Under the pieces are notes generated by a model. The model ran no database searches. It worked only from the letters and a program-made list of their open reading frames with translations, and was not told the DNA's origin. Of a stretch of 64,000 nt of DNA, positions 22,693-32,263 are shown in pieces (within the stretch, counting starts at the first letter, position 1; every line of letters starts with the position of its first letter). This DNA comes from Fragilaria crotonensis (taxonomy: Eukaryota > Bacillariophyta > Fragilariophyceae > Fragilariales > Fragilariaceae), in assembly GCA_022925895.1 (NCBI GenBank), contig JAKSYS010000881.1, positions 434,001-498,000 of the forward strand, read 5' to 3'. Position numbers and translations under genes: made by a program.

Positions 22693-22820
22693 TGTTGAAG
22701 TGAATGTCGTTCAAACGGTGAGCTACATAAATTATGGTTAGCTAGTGATTTGAGTGGCCCTGGACTCAGGCATGGTGACGCAGTCACAATGACCCTACGG
22801 GTTACCCGGGGAGAACAACA
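22693..22820 (-). repeat. 5' LTR of the Copia element
   Basis: 128 bases with TG...CA ends that are part of a perfect TGTTG/CAACA inverted pair. It lies 97 bases upstream of the start codon of the plus-strand glycosyltransferase-like gene, so it could influence that promoter. Confidence 0.9.
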
Positions 22821-22917
22821 TCTGGGAGTCTGTGTGTCATACAGTAGGTCGTAGCTACTCCGAGTCTCCGAGTACGTTGTACTTGTAGTGTCCGCGCGTA
22901 CGACCTAAACACTGGCA

Positions 22918-24867
22918 ATGGTAGGAAACACGGCGTCTCTCAAGTCGCAACATCCACGCCCATTGACGTCGACGACACTTCAGCTATTGGTGTTTCTGGT
23001 GTTGACCGCATTTGGAGTTCTGGTTTCAACGATCTTACTTCAACAGAAAGCGTCTGGATTAAAGGTCGAGGTTGACGTGACGCATGATCCTCCGAGGCTT
23101 CCGCCAATACTGGCGACGACTGGATTGCAGGGTTTCAACGGCCAAGTGGATGCCCAGAATGCTTCAATAGAGTTGCATGTTCTGAATGACGTGTCAACAC
23201 AACCAGCACTCGAAGAATGCTTAGCATTGAACTCTGAAGGATGGATCAACGGTCCACGGCTGGGGAACACTCGCACGGGAGGCATAGACATTGACACAGC
23301 GATGGAGATGATTCTAAATTTACCGAAGTTGTTTGAACGTGACGGAAAAGGGTCGGTCCATGCAATTCTGAAGCAAACAATTTGTCACGAACGATCCCGC
23401 TTCTTGAATTCTACAGATGACGGATCAGAGGGCCAGAAGAGCATTGACTTTTGGACGCTGCGATTAATCTATCTGAGTATTCACATGCACCAACATAAAG
23501 GTGCCATCGAAGAGGCGAAACTGCGGCGAGACCTCCGTTGTGATCAAATTTTAAATCGAAATTCGATAGGAACATTTGACTACGAATGCCCCGATTCCAA
23601 ATTTTTGGTGGTTCCCATGAGCGAAATGGGCCTTGGAGCTGCGATGCGCTTAGGATCTGTTAATGCGCTGTTTGCGGGCATCGCAACCAATCGGACTGTT
23701 CTATTCGTCAACAACATAACAGTGGGTCACAAGAGCTTGCAAAATGCTTGGGCGCATGCAAGTTGCGAGAGAGGCGATTTTCAATGTTTCTTCATGCCGC
23801 CGACTCCCTGCACTCTCACATTTGCTGAAATTGCATCAGCTTACACCTTGAATAAAGGTGAAGCCAGGCGCATGTTCAAGTTCGGAGTTATGCCGCCAGA
23901 ACGAGGAGAGGACAGAGTGATTGTTTCCAACTTTGCACTGAGGCCCAAACATACTCCACCAGGCTTTCTGGAGGCCATCCTGCGGTACGCTGATGTCATC
24001 ATCAAGGACGCAAAGGAAGCAACGGAGGGCAAGGATCCGCGAATAGCGGTTCTTGAAAAATCCAGAGCGATGATCGGGGCCGCAAACTCATTCGACCAAG
24101 CCCAGAAGTACTACTATTTTGGCGTTGACTCTCGCACGCATCACGCTGCCGTGTTCTACTCTATGCGCCCTAACCCATACTATAGCGGGATGTTGGATAA
24201 GATCCACAACAAGATTGTACCTGCAGATTTCAATGCTGAGTTGTCGTTTGGACTGCCAATCAGAGCATCGGACAAATGCTTAACGGAGAGCGAGTGCTTA
24301 TCGTTTCCGCAATACATGAAAGTGATGGGTCAAACGTGGACAACTCATCAACAGGCCATAAGCCAATCTGCAGCGGCAAGTGGTGTGACGAACTTGACGC
24401 TCTCCATCGTGCTAACTTCCGAATCGCAAAGTGTCCTTCGCGATATGGAGTCATTTGAAAGCAATGAAACCATCCGACAGAATGTGCCCTTTATGTATCA
24501 ATTCATTACGAACGACCACGATGTCATGCAAAGTACGGGTCTTCCAAAGGACTTCATGAAGAAGGCAACAGATGGATCAACACGTGAGGATATCATGCTC
24601 TCAACAATATCATCGTTGAGAGCTCAACTTATGGTGAAGTATTCAGTTGGGAACTGCTGTTCGAACTTTCATCTCCTCTTATTTGACTTTCTGCAAGATG
24701 GCTGTGGCGCTGCAAAGGACAATGTGGCAAAATGTCTACAAGATAATGAGGATCCTGAATTCCGGATCTGCTGCATGTGGAGCAAGACTGACGAGTGTGG
24801 CCAAAAGTCGAAGGCGCTACAGTTGCAAAAGAAGCAACAGGAAGTCCAGCAGTTGCCCCAGTCTTGA
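22918..24867 (+). CDS. Type II membrane protein, probable glycosyltransferase (fucosyltransferase-like)
   Basis: 649 residues, no intron. A short cytoplasmic N-terminus is followed by one membrane anchor (about residues 21-43, LQLLVFLVLTAFGVLVSTILL) and a long lumenal part, the topology of Golgi glycosyltransferases. The stretch FLVVPMSEMGLGAAMRLGSVNALFAGIATNRTVLFVNN and later LPIRASDKCLTESECLSFPQYMKVM recall the nucleotide-sugar loop of GT23/GT65-like fucosyltransferases (typically HxRRTDK), but the second Arg is Ala here, so the activity is uncertain. Cys-rich C-terminus. The Copia 5' LTR lies just upstream. The membrane topology is seen; the enzyme class is an inference. Confidence 0.5.
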   Translation: MVGNTASLKSQHPRPLTSTTLQLLVFLVLTAFGVLVSTILLQQKASGLKVEVDVTHDPPRLPPILATTGLQGFNGQVDAQNASIELHVLNDVSTQPALEECLALNSEGWINGPRLGNTRTGGIDIDTAMEMILNLPKLFERDGKGSVHAILKQTICHERSRFLNSTDDGSEGQKSIDFWTLRLIYLSIHMHQHKGAIEEAKLRRDLRCDQILNRNSIGTFDYECPDSKFLVVPMSEMGLGAAMRLGSVNALFAGIATNRTVLFVNNITVGHKSLQNAWAHASCERGDFQCFFMPPTPCTLTFAEIASAYTLNKGEARRMFKFGVMPPERGEDRVIVSNFALRPKHTPPGFLEAILRYADVIIKDAKEATEGKDPRIAVLEKSRAMIGAANSFDQAQKYYYFGVDSRTHHAAVFYSMRPNPYYSGMLDKIHNKIVPADFNAELSFGLPIRASDKCLTESECLSFPQYMKVMGQTWTTHQQAISQSAAASGVTNLTLSIVLTSESQSVLRDMESFESNETIRQNVPFMYQFITNDHDVMQSTGLPKDFMKKATDGSTREDIMLSTISSLRAQLMVKYSVGNCCSNFHLLLFDFLQDGCGAAKDNVAKCLQDNEDPEFRICCMWSKTDECGQKSKALQLQKKQQEVQQLPQS

Positions 24868-25388
24868 AATTCACTTCTATAGACGTAGCGTTGGATGGCG
24901 TTTCAACCGTCGCATGCCAACGGGAAGACATTGGGACATCTGCAGGAGATTCAAGATCATTCACGAAAATGTTAATATCTGGTATGTTGATGCGGGATCT
25001 CAGGAGTAGTTCGGAGTGAGCTTATGGTGTCAAGGATACAAGCCACGCCATCGAACATCGTTTGCGGAAGATAACACTCTTCAAAACTGCTGGCATGTGT
25101 GCTCAGCATCTCTGGTTGAATATCTGTCGTATATGGAGGGTGGTACCAGGTAGTCAGGTAGTCGCTTCATATTGTGACCGCACTGTCGTACGGATGTGGA
25201 ATATTTGTGCACTGCTGAACGATGTACCTGGTGCTTTTACTTGGAGTTCATGGTCGTTTGTGTAGTTCATGACTTAATAAAGAGTATAAGTTTTACAAGC
25301 AATGCTCAGTCGTGAATTGTGGTATTGCGTTGCCTGCTGCCTCATTACTCAATAACGGTCGAAATCAGAAGGCCGTTACCATCACGCA
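24868..25388. other. Intergenic region, no gene seen
   Basis: It carries the 3' flank of the glycosyltransferase-like gene and the 5' flank of the glutamine-synthetase-family gene. GTACCAGGTAGTCAGGTAGTC at about 25141 is a small local repeat. Confidence 0.4.
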
Positions 25389-26990
25389 ATGGTTTTCAAC
25401 TTGAGATCCAGACGCTCGAATTTCATGATGTCAAACGAGCGTCGCGCGGCGTCCCACGAAGATCCGGTAAATCCTTGCAGTCGGCCAACCGAATCGATGT
25501 CTTACAACTTGAAGCGGAATACGAACCCGAACGCGTCAACCATGAAGGACGCTACATCACCATCTCAGTCTGCAGGGCTTAGAATCACGTCTCCTGATGA
25601 CTACAGAGTGTCTCAAGAGCAGCTAGCGAGAGATTCTAACACTGCATTGCTGAGAGCCCTCAAAGTTGCAGGCGTTCAGTTCGTTCGTTACATCACTGTT
25701 GACTCGTCAAACAACATCCGGTGCAAAGCAGTGCCACTGAAACGTCTTCGTAGGAGCAACACACTTCAATATCAAGTGAGCATCGCCGAGGCCTGCTTCG
25801 GCGGCTTACCCGCCTACGGCGATGGCGTGATTCCAGGCTCAACTGTCGACGCCAGTCGTGTCTTGATTGTCAATCCGGACATCAGTACCATCCGAGTACT
25901 ACCATACGCCGACAAGACTGCTATGGTCATAGGGTCGCTCCACGATCCTTCAGATCATAGTGTCAGTCCGCTCTGTTCGCGCGGCCTCCTCGCACGAGTT
26001 ATAGATACTGCATCTGCTCATCATGGCATCGCCTTTCAAGTAGGGGCTGAATTAGAATTCTCTCTCGTAAGAGACGAAGGGGAGCTTAGCGACGGTCAAC
26101 TCCCTAAACCAGTCGATTCTTCCGTGTTTGCGAACCCAGCAACCCTTAATGATCAAGAAGGGTTCATCAGCGATCTTTGTGTCCAGTTGGAAGAGCAAGA
26201 TATTGAAATTGAGCTTGTACACGCGGAAAGTGCTCCTGGGCAATTGGAAGTTGTCCTAGCCTATCTGACAAATGTCATGACACTCGCCGATCACGTTGTG
26301 TATACCAAAGAAACCATTCGTTCAGTTGCGAGGAAGCATAATCTCCGCGCACTCTTCTTACCAAAGATTAACAGCATGCAGGCAGGAAACGGATTGCATT
26401 TGCATTTCTCCTTCCGTGAATTGAACTCTTCGACTCCAAAAGACAATGCTTTCTTCAGTAAAAACCAAATTGGTGCTCCTAGCGCTCAAGGTGGTGCATT
26501 CATCGAAGGCATATTGAAGCATTTGCCTTCGCTGCTCGCCCTAACAATTCCTTCAGTCAATTCCTTCCGTCGTGTGGGAAAGGGATGCTGGACCGGACAT
26601 TCAGTATCCTGGAATACGGAAGACAAGGAGTCGCCTCTTCGAGTTTGTTTAGACCTGGAATCTGGTGAGGCATCGAATGTTGAGATGAAAATGTGCGATT
26701 CCATGGCGAACATTCACTTGGCCCTTGCTGTAGTGCTGTCGGCCGGATTGGATGGCATTGTGAACAATCTCACACTCCGGCCATGTGCTAATGACGCCCA
26801 TGATCCGCTTCCTGTCCTGCCTACCTCGTTTTCAGAAAGTCTGGACATCCTTGAGGCCGACCCTTTCATTGTCTCCATTCTTGGTAGTGACCTGCTCAAG
26901 AACTATGTCGCACATCGAAGAGCGGAAGTAGCTCATGCATCCAAAATGACGTTGGAGGATGAAGTGGTTAATGCGTACAACAAGGCTTAG
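25389..26990 (+). CDS. Glutamine-synthetase-family enzyme (GlnA/FluG type)
   Basis: 533 residues, no intron, with an N-terminal extension of about 85 residues before the beta-grasp domain. Catalytic landmarks are GAELEF (219-224, metal Glu), HAESAPGQLEV (278-288) and GNGLHLHFS (333-341, with the metal His). The later substrate-binding region (VNSFRRVGKGCWTGHSVSWNTEDKESPLRV) departs from the classical NRSAxxR motif, so the amine substrate is probably not plain ammonia; gamma-glutamylpolyamine synthetase or FluG-like relatives are closer. The extension is basic and Ser-rich and may target an organelle. Earlier in-frame Met choices (13, 14, 37, 52) are possible starts. Confidence 0.8.
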   Translation: MVFNLRSRRSNFMMSNERRAASHEDPVNPCSRPTESMSYNLKRNTNPNASTMKDATSPSQSAGLRITSPDDYRVSQEQLARDSNTALLRALKVAGVQFVRYITVDSSNNIRCKAVPLKRLRRSNTLQYQVSIAEACFGGLPAYGDGVIPGSTVDASRVLIVNPDISTIRVLPYADKTAMVIGSLHDPSDHSVSPLCSRGLLARVIDTASAHHGIAFQVGAELEFSLVRDEGELSDGQLPKPVDSSVFANPATLNDQEGFISDLCVQLEEQDIEIELVHAESAPGQLEVVLAYLTNVMTLADHVVYTKETIRSVARKHNLRALFLPKINSMQAGNGLHLHFSFRELNSSTPKDNAFFSKNQIGAPSAQGGAFIEGILKHLPSLLALTIPSVNSFRRVGKGCWTGHSVSWNTEDKESPLRVCLDLESGEASNVEMKMCDSMANIHLALAVVLSAGLDGIVNNLTLRPCANDAHDPLPVLPTSFSESLDILEADPFIVSILGSDLLKNYVAHRRAEVAHASKMTLEDEVVNAYNKA

Positions 26991-28065
26991 CAATGGATTG
27001 ATATCTTCGCCGCATTGATCCAATGTGGTTTGGGCGTCCTCATGAATGGTCTTTGTTTGCACAATACCACAAAACCTACCCTGACACAACTGAACAGAGC
27101 TGTCCACTTACATTATATTGCTGATCTAGATCTTCGTTAACGTGTAAAACTCGAAACCAAACTTTATCGTCTCAATTACTACTTCGTTATGGTCAGTGTC
27201 AATCGTATGTGATGCTATTGCTACTTGTCATAACTAATTACTGCCAACGTGTATTCAGAGAATAGAGTCTGGTCAACGGTACTGAAGCCGGTACAACCAG
27301 AGCGAGTAATGCGTTTTGCTTTTGATTTAGGTCCTCGACTGAACTAGTAGGAGGCTTTGAAAGTTACCGTTTGCGACGTGGCGATTTGCCACCACTTATT
27401 ACAGGTATCGTAACCCCAGTCATGAGAGTATGATAGAGAGTACTCCGAGTAGAACCTAATCCATTTATTCCGCAAATCGCATATCATACAGTACCTTGTA
27501 CCTTGTACTGCAGTCTGCAGTACAAGCAAGTGTACAGTATTTCGTTCTGTCTGTCCCCAACCACCCCAAAGATAAAAGCGAAGTACGACCTGCCTGCGCA
27601 CACTTTCGTTTTGAGTTATTATATCAAGTACAGAGTACAGTACTCCGTACTGTACATACCGTATTGATTTGCAGTACGTTATACTCTAATCTCTAATCTC
27701 TACATACTACTTGTAGCAGACGAAGGCGTACCGGTACTGTATCTTTCGTCACTTGTTACATAAAAATCACTCGATGGTCCAACACTTCACTACCTGGTAC
27801 TCGTACTACACACTCCACACGTCATAGGCACTAATGCTGACGTCGTGCGAAAACACGGTTTTGAGAGCTGAAATCCGAGTCTTGAAATACGGCTCTCTAT
27901 TCATAGAGTATGCATTTTATTTTGACTTGCGATGGTCTGATCCATTTCGACCCTGAACAAGAATAACAAATCAACGAATTCAAGGTCCACTAAAGCGAGG
28001 TGGAAAAGTGGAGCCGCAAGGCCTGGTCATTCTTCGAATCAAGAAAATTCACAGCTGCTGCTATC
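26991..28065. other. Intergenic region, GTAC-rich, no gene seen
   Basis: No protein-like frame. From 27430 to 27830 the DNA is rich in GTAC-centred motifs (for example ACCTTGTACCTTGTACTGCAGTCTGCAGTAC and CAGAGTACAGTACTCCGTACTG, each shorter in its core). It precedes the DGAT2 gene. Confidence 0.5.
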
Positions 28066-29121
28066 ATGTGCACTAGTAATAGTACTGGCGTCGAAATCCT
28101 CAAGTTGGGACACAGAAAAGGACGTGTTTCGACTCTACGATGGCTTCAAGGTATGGGCTGCTCCTCTGTCTTCACGTTGACTTATATGTTGGGGCCTATG
28201 TATGTTCTGGGAAGTGCTGCCTTCCTCCTCTTGCGACCATGCATGTTCTCTTTCTATGTGGCTGTACCTATGCTGCTTTCGGCAGTGTTGCCTCCAGTTG
28301 CATCGCCATATGTTGTTAGTTTGATGAGCCCTATGCTGGATTATTTTGAATACGAGCAAATCATTGAATGCTCTCCTGTGGACGTCCGAAGAAATATACT
28401 GAACGGGAAAACTTATCTCATTCCAGCTCAGCCCCATGGCGTACTTTCCTTTTGCGGAATTTGCTCAGCAGTTGGTAGTCCAGAATACATACCTCACTTC
28501 AAATCCGCAGTAGCTTCTGCGGTACTATCAATGCCAATCATCAAGCACGTCATGGGACTTTTTGGGCTTTGCAATGCCTCAAAAGCGAGCCTGCGGAAAG
28601 AATTGAAAACTTCTTCAGTTGTCCTCTACGTGGGAGGAATTGCGGAACTCTTTTTGTCTTGCCCTGCGCAGGAACGATTGTTTCTCAATCACCGGAAGGG
28701 CTTCATTAAGTTAGCTCTCACCGAAGGCGTCGATGTGGTTCCAATCTACTGCTTTGGTAACACTTCCATTTTGACGATTGTCAAGACAGGATTTTTGGCA
28801 CAGCTTTCGAGAAAGATGCAAGTGTCATTTACGTACTTCTGGGGAAAATTCGGTTTGCCCATTCCTCGAGACGAGAAGGTACGTGCATACTCCCGAGGCT
28901 GTCAGTTGCCTTGTTGCTTGGCATTTAACACGACGCCTCCTTCCTGCCAAAAGCTGCTGTGGGTGGGAGGTCAGCCACTAGGTATGCCACGAATCGTGAA
29001 CCCCACTCAAGAGGACATCGACCAGTGGCACGGCCTATACATTGATGAAGTGAAGCGACTATTCGATACATACAAGCATCGAGTTCCATTATACAAGCAC
29101 AAACAGCTTGTGATTGTTTGA
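28066..29121 (+). CDS. DGAT2: Diacylglycerol O-acyltransferase type 2
   Basis: An acyl-CoA:diacylglycerol acyltransferase of the ER, last step of triacylglycerol synthesis. I place the start at the first ATG, 28066; the open frame extends upstream without another ATG. From there the motifs are a hydrophobic hairpin at about 36-82, QPHG (123-126; HPHG/YPHG in most relatives), VGGIAE (189-194) and NHRKGF (208-213) with the GN of IYCFGNT. A probable intron lies at 28879-28953 (75 bases, donor GTACGT, acceptor CCAAAAG, in frame and stop-free): removing it joins GLPIPRDEK to LLWVGGQPLGMP, which restores the usual spacing of the family. The spliced protein would be 326 residues, a normal length for DGAT2. 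Confidence 0.92.
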   Translation: MCTSNSTGVEILKLGHRKGRVSTLRWLQGMGCSSVFTLTYMLGPMYVLGSAAFLLLRPCMFSFYVAVPMLLSAVLPPVASPYVVSLMSPMLDYFEYEQIIECSPVDVRRNILNGKTYLIPAQPHGVLSFCGICSAVGSPEYIPHFKSAVASAVLSMPIIKHVMGLFGLCNASKASLRKELKTSSVVLYVGGIAELFLSCPAQERLFLNHRKGFIKLALTEGVDVVPIYCFGNTSILTIVKTGFLAQLSRKMQVSFTYFWGKFGLPIPRDEKVRAYSRGCQLPCCLAFNTTPPSCQKLLWVGGQPLGMPRIVNPTQEDIDQWHGLYIDEVKRLFDTYKHRVPLYKHKQLVIV

Positions 29122-29325
29122 AAGTTGAACGAATGAGGCTTTTTTGCATTCTATGGAGACGCGTGGTGTGCGTGTGTCCTTCCGTTTTGTTTCGAGTTTT
29201 GCGAGATTCCATGTGTCAGTTCGTTCATTGAAATTATGACCCACGGGAATGACGAGCATCAACGATCGTGGAGTCGCTGAGTAGCTTGCAACTGCCGGAA
29301 AGGTTTACGCCTCTCATAAGTAGTC

Positions 29326-30762
29326 ATGCAGAAGAAGAAGAAGCTCATCATTGCAGGCCTTCTGATCGTGGCGGTTGCAGTGGCGGTGGGAGTTTCACTA
29401 TCAGTTAGCAGGAACAACTCGAATGCTTCGGATTCGAGTAAACCAGTCGCTGCCAGCACCAATGATAATGAGAAAAGGCAAACGTCGGAACCATATTTAG
29501 CAGCTCATTTACCAGCTTTGGAAACCCTTATCCCGACTGATCTAGCGTCAAACAAGCCGACTGCGAGTCTAACCTCACAGCCAAGCGCTAGTCAAACTTC
29601 AATGCCAACTACAGCTCAACCTGCACTGCAGACAGCTCATCCAACTACACTGTCAACACCAGCACCCTCTTCACTTCCTAGTACACCCCCAACCACACTG
29701 CCCTCCACGTCTTCAACCGGGTTTCCAACCCGTGCGCCCTCGATCACAAACAACAATGTAGGTGTCGTGACGCAGCGACCTTCAACAAATCTCGCGCTTT
29801 CTTCGGTTCCAACCATTACATTCCCACCTATCCCGGTCGCAGCACCCGTTGATTACGGTCACGATCAGTTCCTTTCTCAACAGAGTTGCAATGTCACCAT
29901 CTTTTACGCGATTGCTGATGTCCCATACACATCAGCTGAGTCTCTTGCACTCCCGTCACAAGTGTTGTCGCTACCAGACAATGCCGAATTTTTGATTCAT
30001 TTAGGTGATATCCGGAGCGCGGTCAAGGAGAATGATTGCGTTTTATCAGACTATCGGAATATTGCTTCTATTCTGAAGATGTCACGAGTCCCGGTTTTTC
30101 TTATTCCTGGAGGTATGTCTCCTGACCAATACGCAAGGTGTGCAGTCATGTGATCTCACATCTGTTGATTTCGCTCCAAAGACAACGAATGGAATGACTG
30201 CAAGAACATTGATAAAGGTTGGAAACTCTGGCAACAAGAGTTATCTAACTTTGAAGATCATTGGGAGCATGATTTCAAAGTAGTACGGCCTGCCGATCGG
30301 CCCGAGAACTTTGCTTTTATTCACAAGAATACCCTATTTATTGGACTCAATCTTGTAGGAGGCCGAGTCCATAATCAGACTGAGTGGACTACAAGATTAT
30401 CGGGACAAGCCAGATGGACGACGGGGTTGATGAAGGCACACACTAGTGGTGTCACTTCGGTTCAAGTGCGAGCCATTGTCATTTTTGGACACGCGAATCC
30501 ATCCTCGCACCATAATAGTTTCTTCCTTCCGCTCAAGTTTTTCATCCGCGATGAGCTTGCCGCCGACATTCCTGTCCTGTACTTGAACGGAGACGCTCAC
30601 CTGTGGAGCTACAACTCATCATTCTACGATGTCTCGCAACTACTCCGCATTCAATTGACTGGCGGCACCACTGAACCTCCCCTGCAGGTGATTGTGGCAC
30701 CGTCGGATGATGCCGTGGACAACTTTGCCGAAGGTGTCTTTTTGTATGATCGACGCCTCTAG
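29326..30762 (+). CDS. Membrane-anchored calcineurin-like metallophosphoesterase with Ser/Thr/Pro stalk
   Basis: Two exons, 29326-30112 and 30182-30762, with a 69-base intron (donor GTATGT, acceptor CCAAAG); splicing creates PGDNEWNDC across the junction, which is the family's GDNEW motif and proves the joint. The 455-residue product has a basic start (MQKKKK), a signal anchor (about 7-27), a Ser/Thr/Pro/Ala-rich stalk at about 60-175 likely to be glycosylated, then the phosphoesterase: ADVPYT, HLGDIRS, GDNEWNDC, VIFGHANPSSHH and LNGDAHLW supply the metal ligands. It is probably a cell-surface or secretory-pathway phosphatase; the substrate is unknown. Confidence 0.88.
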
Positions 30763-30901
30763 AGCGATTGTGAGGACAAGTGCTAAATCTCGTTCCCTAA
30801 TTGTACCTCATTCGTAAACTCCATCAATAGTGCGCATCTACACCTGCCAATAATGGATACAGAAACGTCATGATTGTTATCAGATCTGGTTGCAAGACGT
30901 A

Positions 30902-31744
30902 TTATATGCCCTTCGCAATCATGTCCGCCACTGCTGCATACTTAGATCCTTGCACCAATCTATAGTTTGAAACTCGCTCCCTAAGTGCTGGTAACCCTCC
31001 AGGACCATCTGACGGCTTGCCTTTGGCCAAGTGCTTCCCATCATCGTCAACTAAAACGAATGTATCGTAGTTATCATTGGGTACCCAAACTAACTTAAAC
31101 GCAATTCTGGATCGGAACTGAATGTGCGCGACGTCTTGGGGAGGATCCTTGTTACAGCCCAGGGCACAGGTTGACCAAGAACCACCTGGACCAAGCTCAG
31201 GAAGCGATGCTTTGCGAATCCCATCCCCTAGTCGGTTGCCAATGGCGATGCCTTTGACGGCACCGTCATTTTCGCTATCCGAAACTTGATCCAACATGGT
31301 CGTTAAGTCGACGTGATTAAAATCGTTGAACGAATGCCCTGTGTATCCTTGTCCTGGCACGGCATTTGGCAAATCGCGAAGGCCACCTGCCCAGAGGAGC
31401 TTGCGACGAACGTCTTCCCACTTCTGGTCAAGGGAACCATCGTTTAACTCGGAGACGCGAGCCCGCACTGCCTTCATGCGCTCAACGGCTGTGCCAGGAT
31501 ATTCTAAATCGACAGTCATGTTGTTGGCGTCTGTTGTGAGTGTGGCGAGCGTCGCTGCAGGAATGGTGCGCACGTTTCCTGATGACGAAACTGAAACAAA
31601 GGCAGCGGATGCGTTGGTGTCAGAAACGAGGCGTGTGGCGAAGATTGATGAGAGAGACGCGAGTGATAGCACCAAACTGAGGCGCATCGGCGACGTATGA
31701 ATGGGATAGCGATGAAGCAATCGACGAATCGGAGTTGCTAACAT
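30902..31744 (-). CDS. Conserved hypothetical secreted or organelle protein
   Basis: The frame reads to 31834 but only GTG is there; the first ATG is at 31744 (280 residues), and a second at 31687 gives a neat signal peptide (MRLSLVLSLASLSSIFA). The presence of SAAFVS after the hydrophobic stretch would fit a plastid signal. The mature part has WAGGLRDLPNAVPGQGYTGHSFNDFNHVDLTTM, which looks strongly conserved (Gly, His, Asp, Asn, Phe pattern) and reminds me of a family of unknown function in algae, but I cannot name it. A lone pair of Cys in STCALGCNKDPP may form a disulfide or bind a metal. Its 3' end faces the phosphoesterase gene. Confidence 0.6.
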   Translation of the reverse strand: MLATPIRRLLHRYPIHTSPMRLSLVLSLASLSSIFATRLVSDTNASAAFVSVSSSGNVRTIPAATLATLTTDANNMTVDLEYPGTAVERMKAVRARVSELNDGSLDQKWEDVRRKLLWAGGLRDLPNAVPGQGYTGHSFNDFNHVDLTTMLDQVSDSENDGAVKGIAIGNRLGDGIRKASLPELGPGGSWSTCALGCNKDPPQDVAHIQFRSRIAFKLVWVPNDNYDTFVLVDDDGKHLAKGKPSDGPGGLPALRERVSNYRLVQGSKYAAVADMIAKGI

Positions 31745-32263
31745 TGGTGTGATGTGATTTTGCCAACATTTTCGTCTACAGAGATGCCGAACGAAAGCGA
31801 ATTGTCGAGTGTCTCGCGTTTTTCGGGAAACCACGTCAGTCGTGGGTTATTAGACCGTACAAAGAAGTCCAGTACACGTGGTATAGACCTTAGTGCAGAA
31901 ACTTCTCGTTTCGGTACAAGTAGTACAAGTACCTGCAGTATGCAGTACTACAGTAGAATTGAAAATAGTGTATTACGACGTAGTAACTACCGGTAGGTTA
32001 CTGCAGAACTACTGTTCTCAGTAGTCTGTACGTCTGTACTCTGTACTATCGTTTTTACAGTCCAGTACTTGTACTGGAGTCTTTTGGTCGAGAAACAATG
32101 TCAAAAAACAAAAAACGCCTTTCCATCTCTCCCGAATAACACATTTCAAATTTTCAAATCAGTCGATCGTTTAAGGTGTGAAGCTCATAAGTCAAAACTC
32201 GGAACACTTCATGACATATCGTTGCCCTTCATTGCAAACCAGCAATCAACCACAAAAATTACC
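31745..32263. other. Divergent promoter region with GTAC palindromes
   Basis: It separates the minus-strand hypothetical from the cyclin-fusion gene. From 31910 to 32085 it contains a dense run of AGTACAAGTACC, TGCAGTACTACAGTAG and CCAGTACTTGTACTGG-type motifs. Confidence 0.5.

Larger units (their letters stand above)
17311..22820 (-). mobile_element. Ty1/Copia LTR retrotransposon, diatom CoDi-like, broken
   Basis: A fossil Copia element of about 5.5 kb on the minus strand, bounded by 128-base LTRs that begin TGTTG and end CAACA at the better preserved (5') copy. Its parts lie in the order gag, protease/integrase, reverse transcriptase/RNase H, which is the Copia order. A possible five-base flanking duplication (TCCGG/TCTGG) is imperfect. 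The LTRs are about 96% alike, so the insertion is not ancient but not fresh. The coding region is broken, with about three interruptions. It is clearly more GC-rich than its surroundings. Confidence 0.92.

Noticed and set aside
28000-28065. Upstream extension of DGAT2 starting at 28000
   Set aside because: The codon there is GTG; no ATG occurs before 28066 in this frame.
32069-32263. 65-codon upstream extension of the cyclin fusion
   Set aside because: It starts with TTG in GTAC-rich intergenic sequence; the ATG at 32264 has a proper context.
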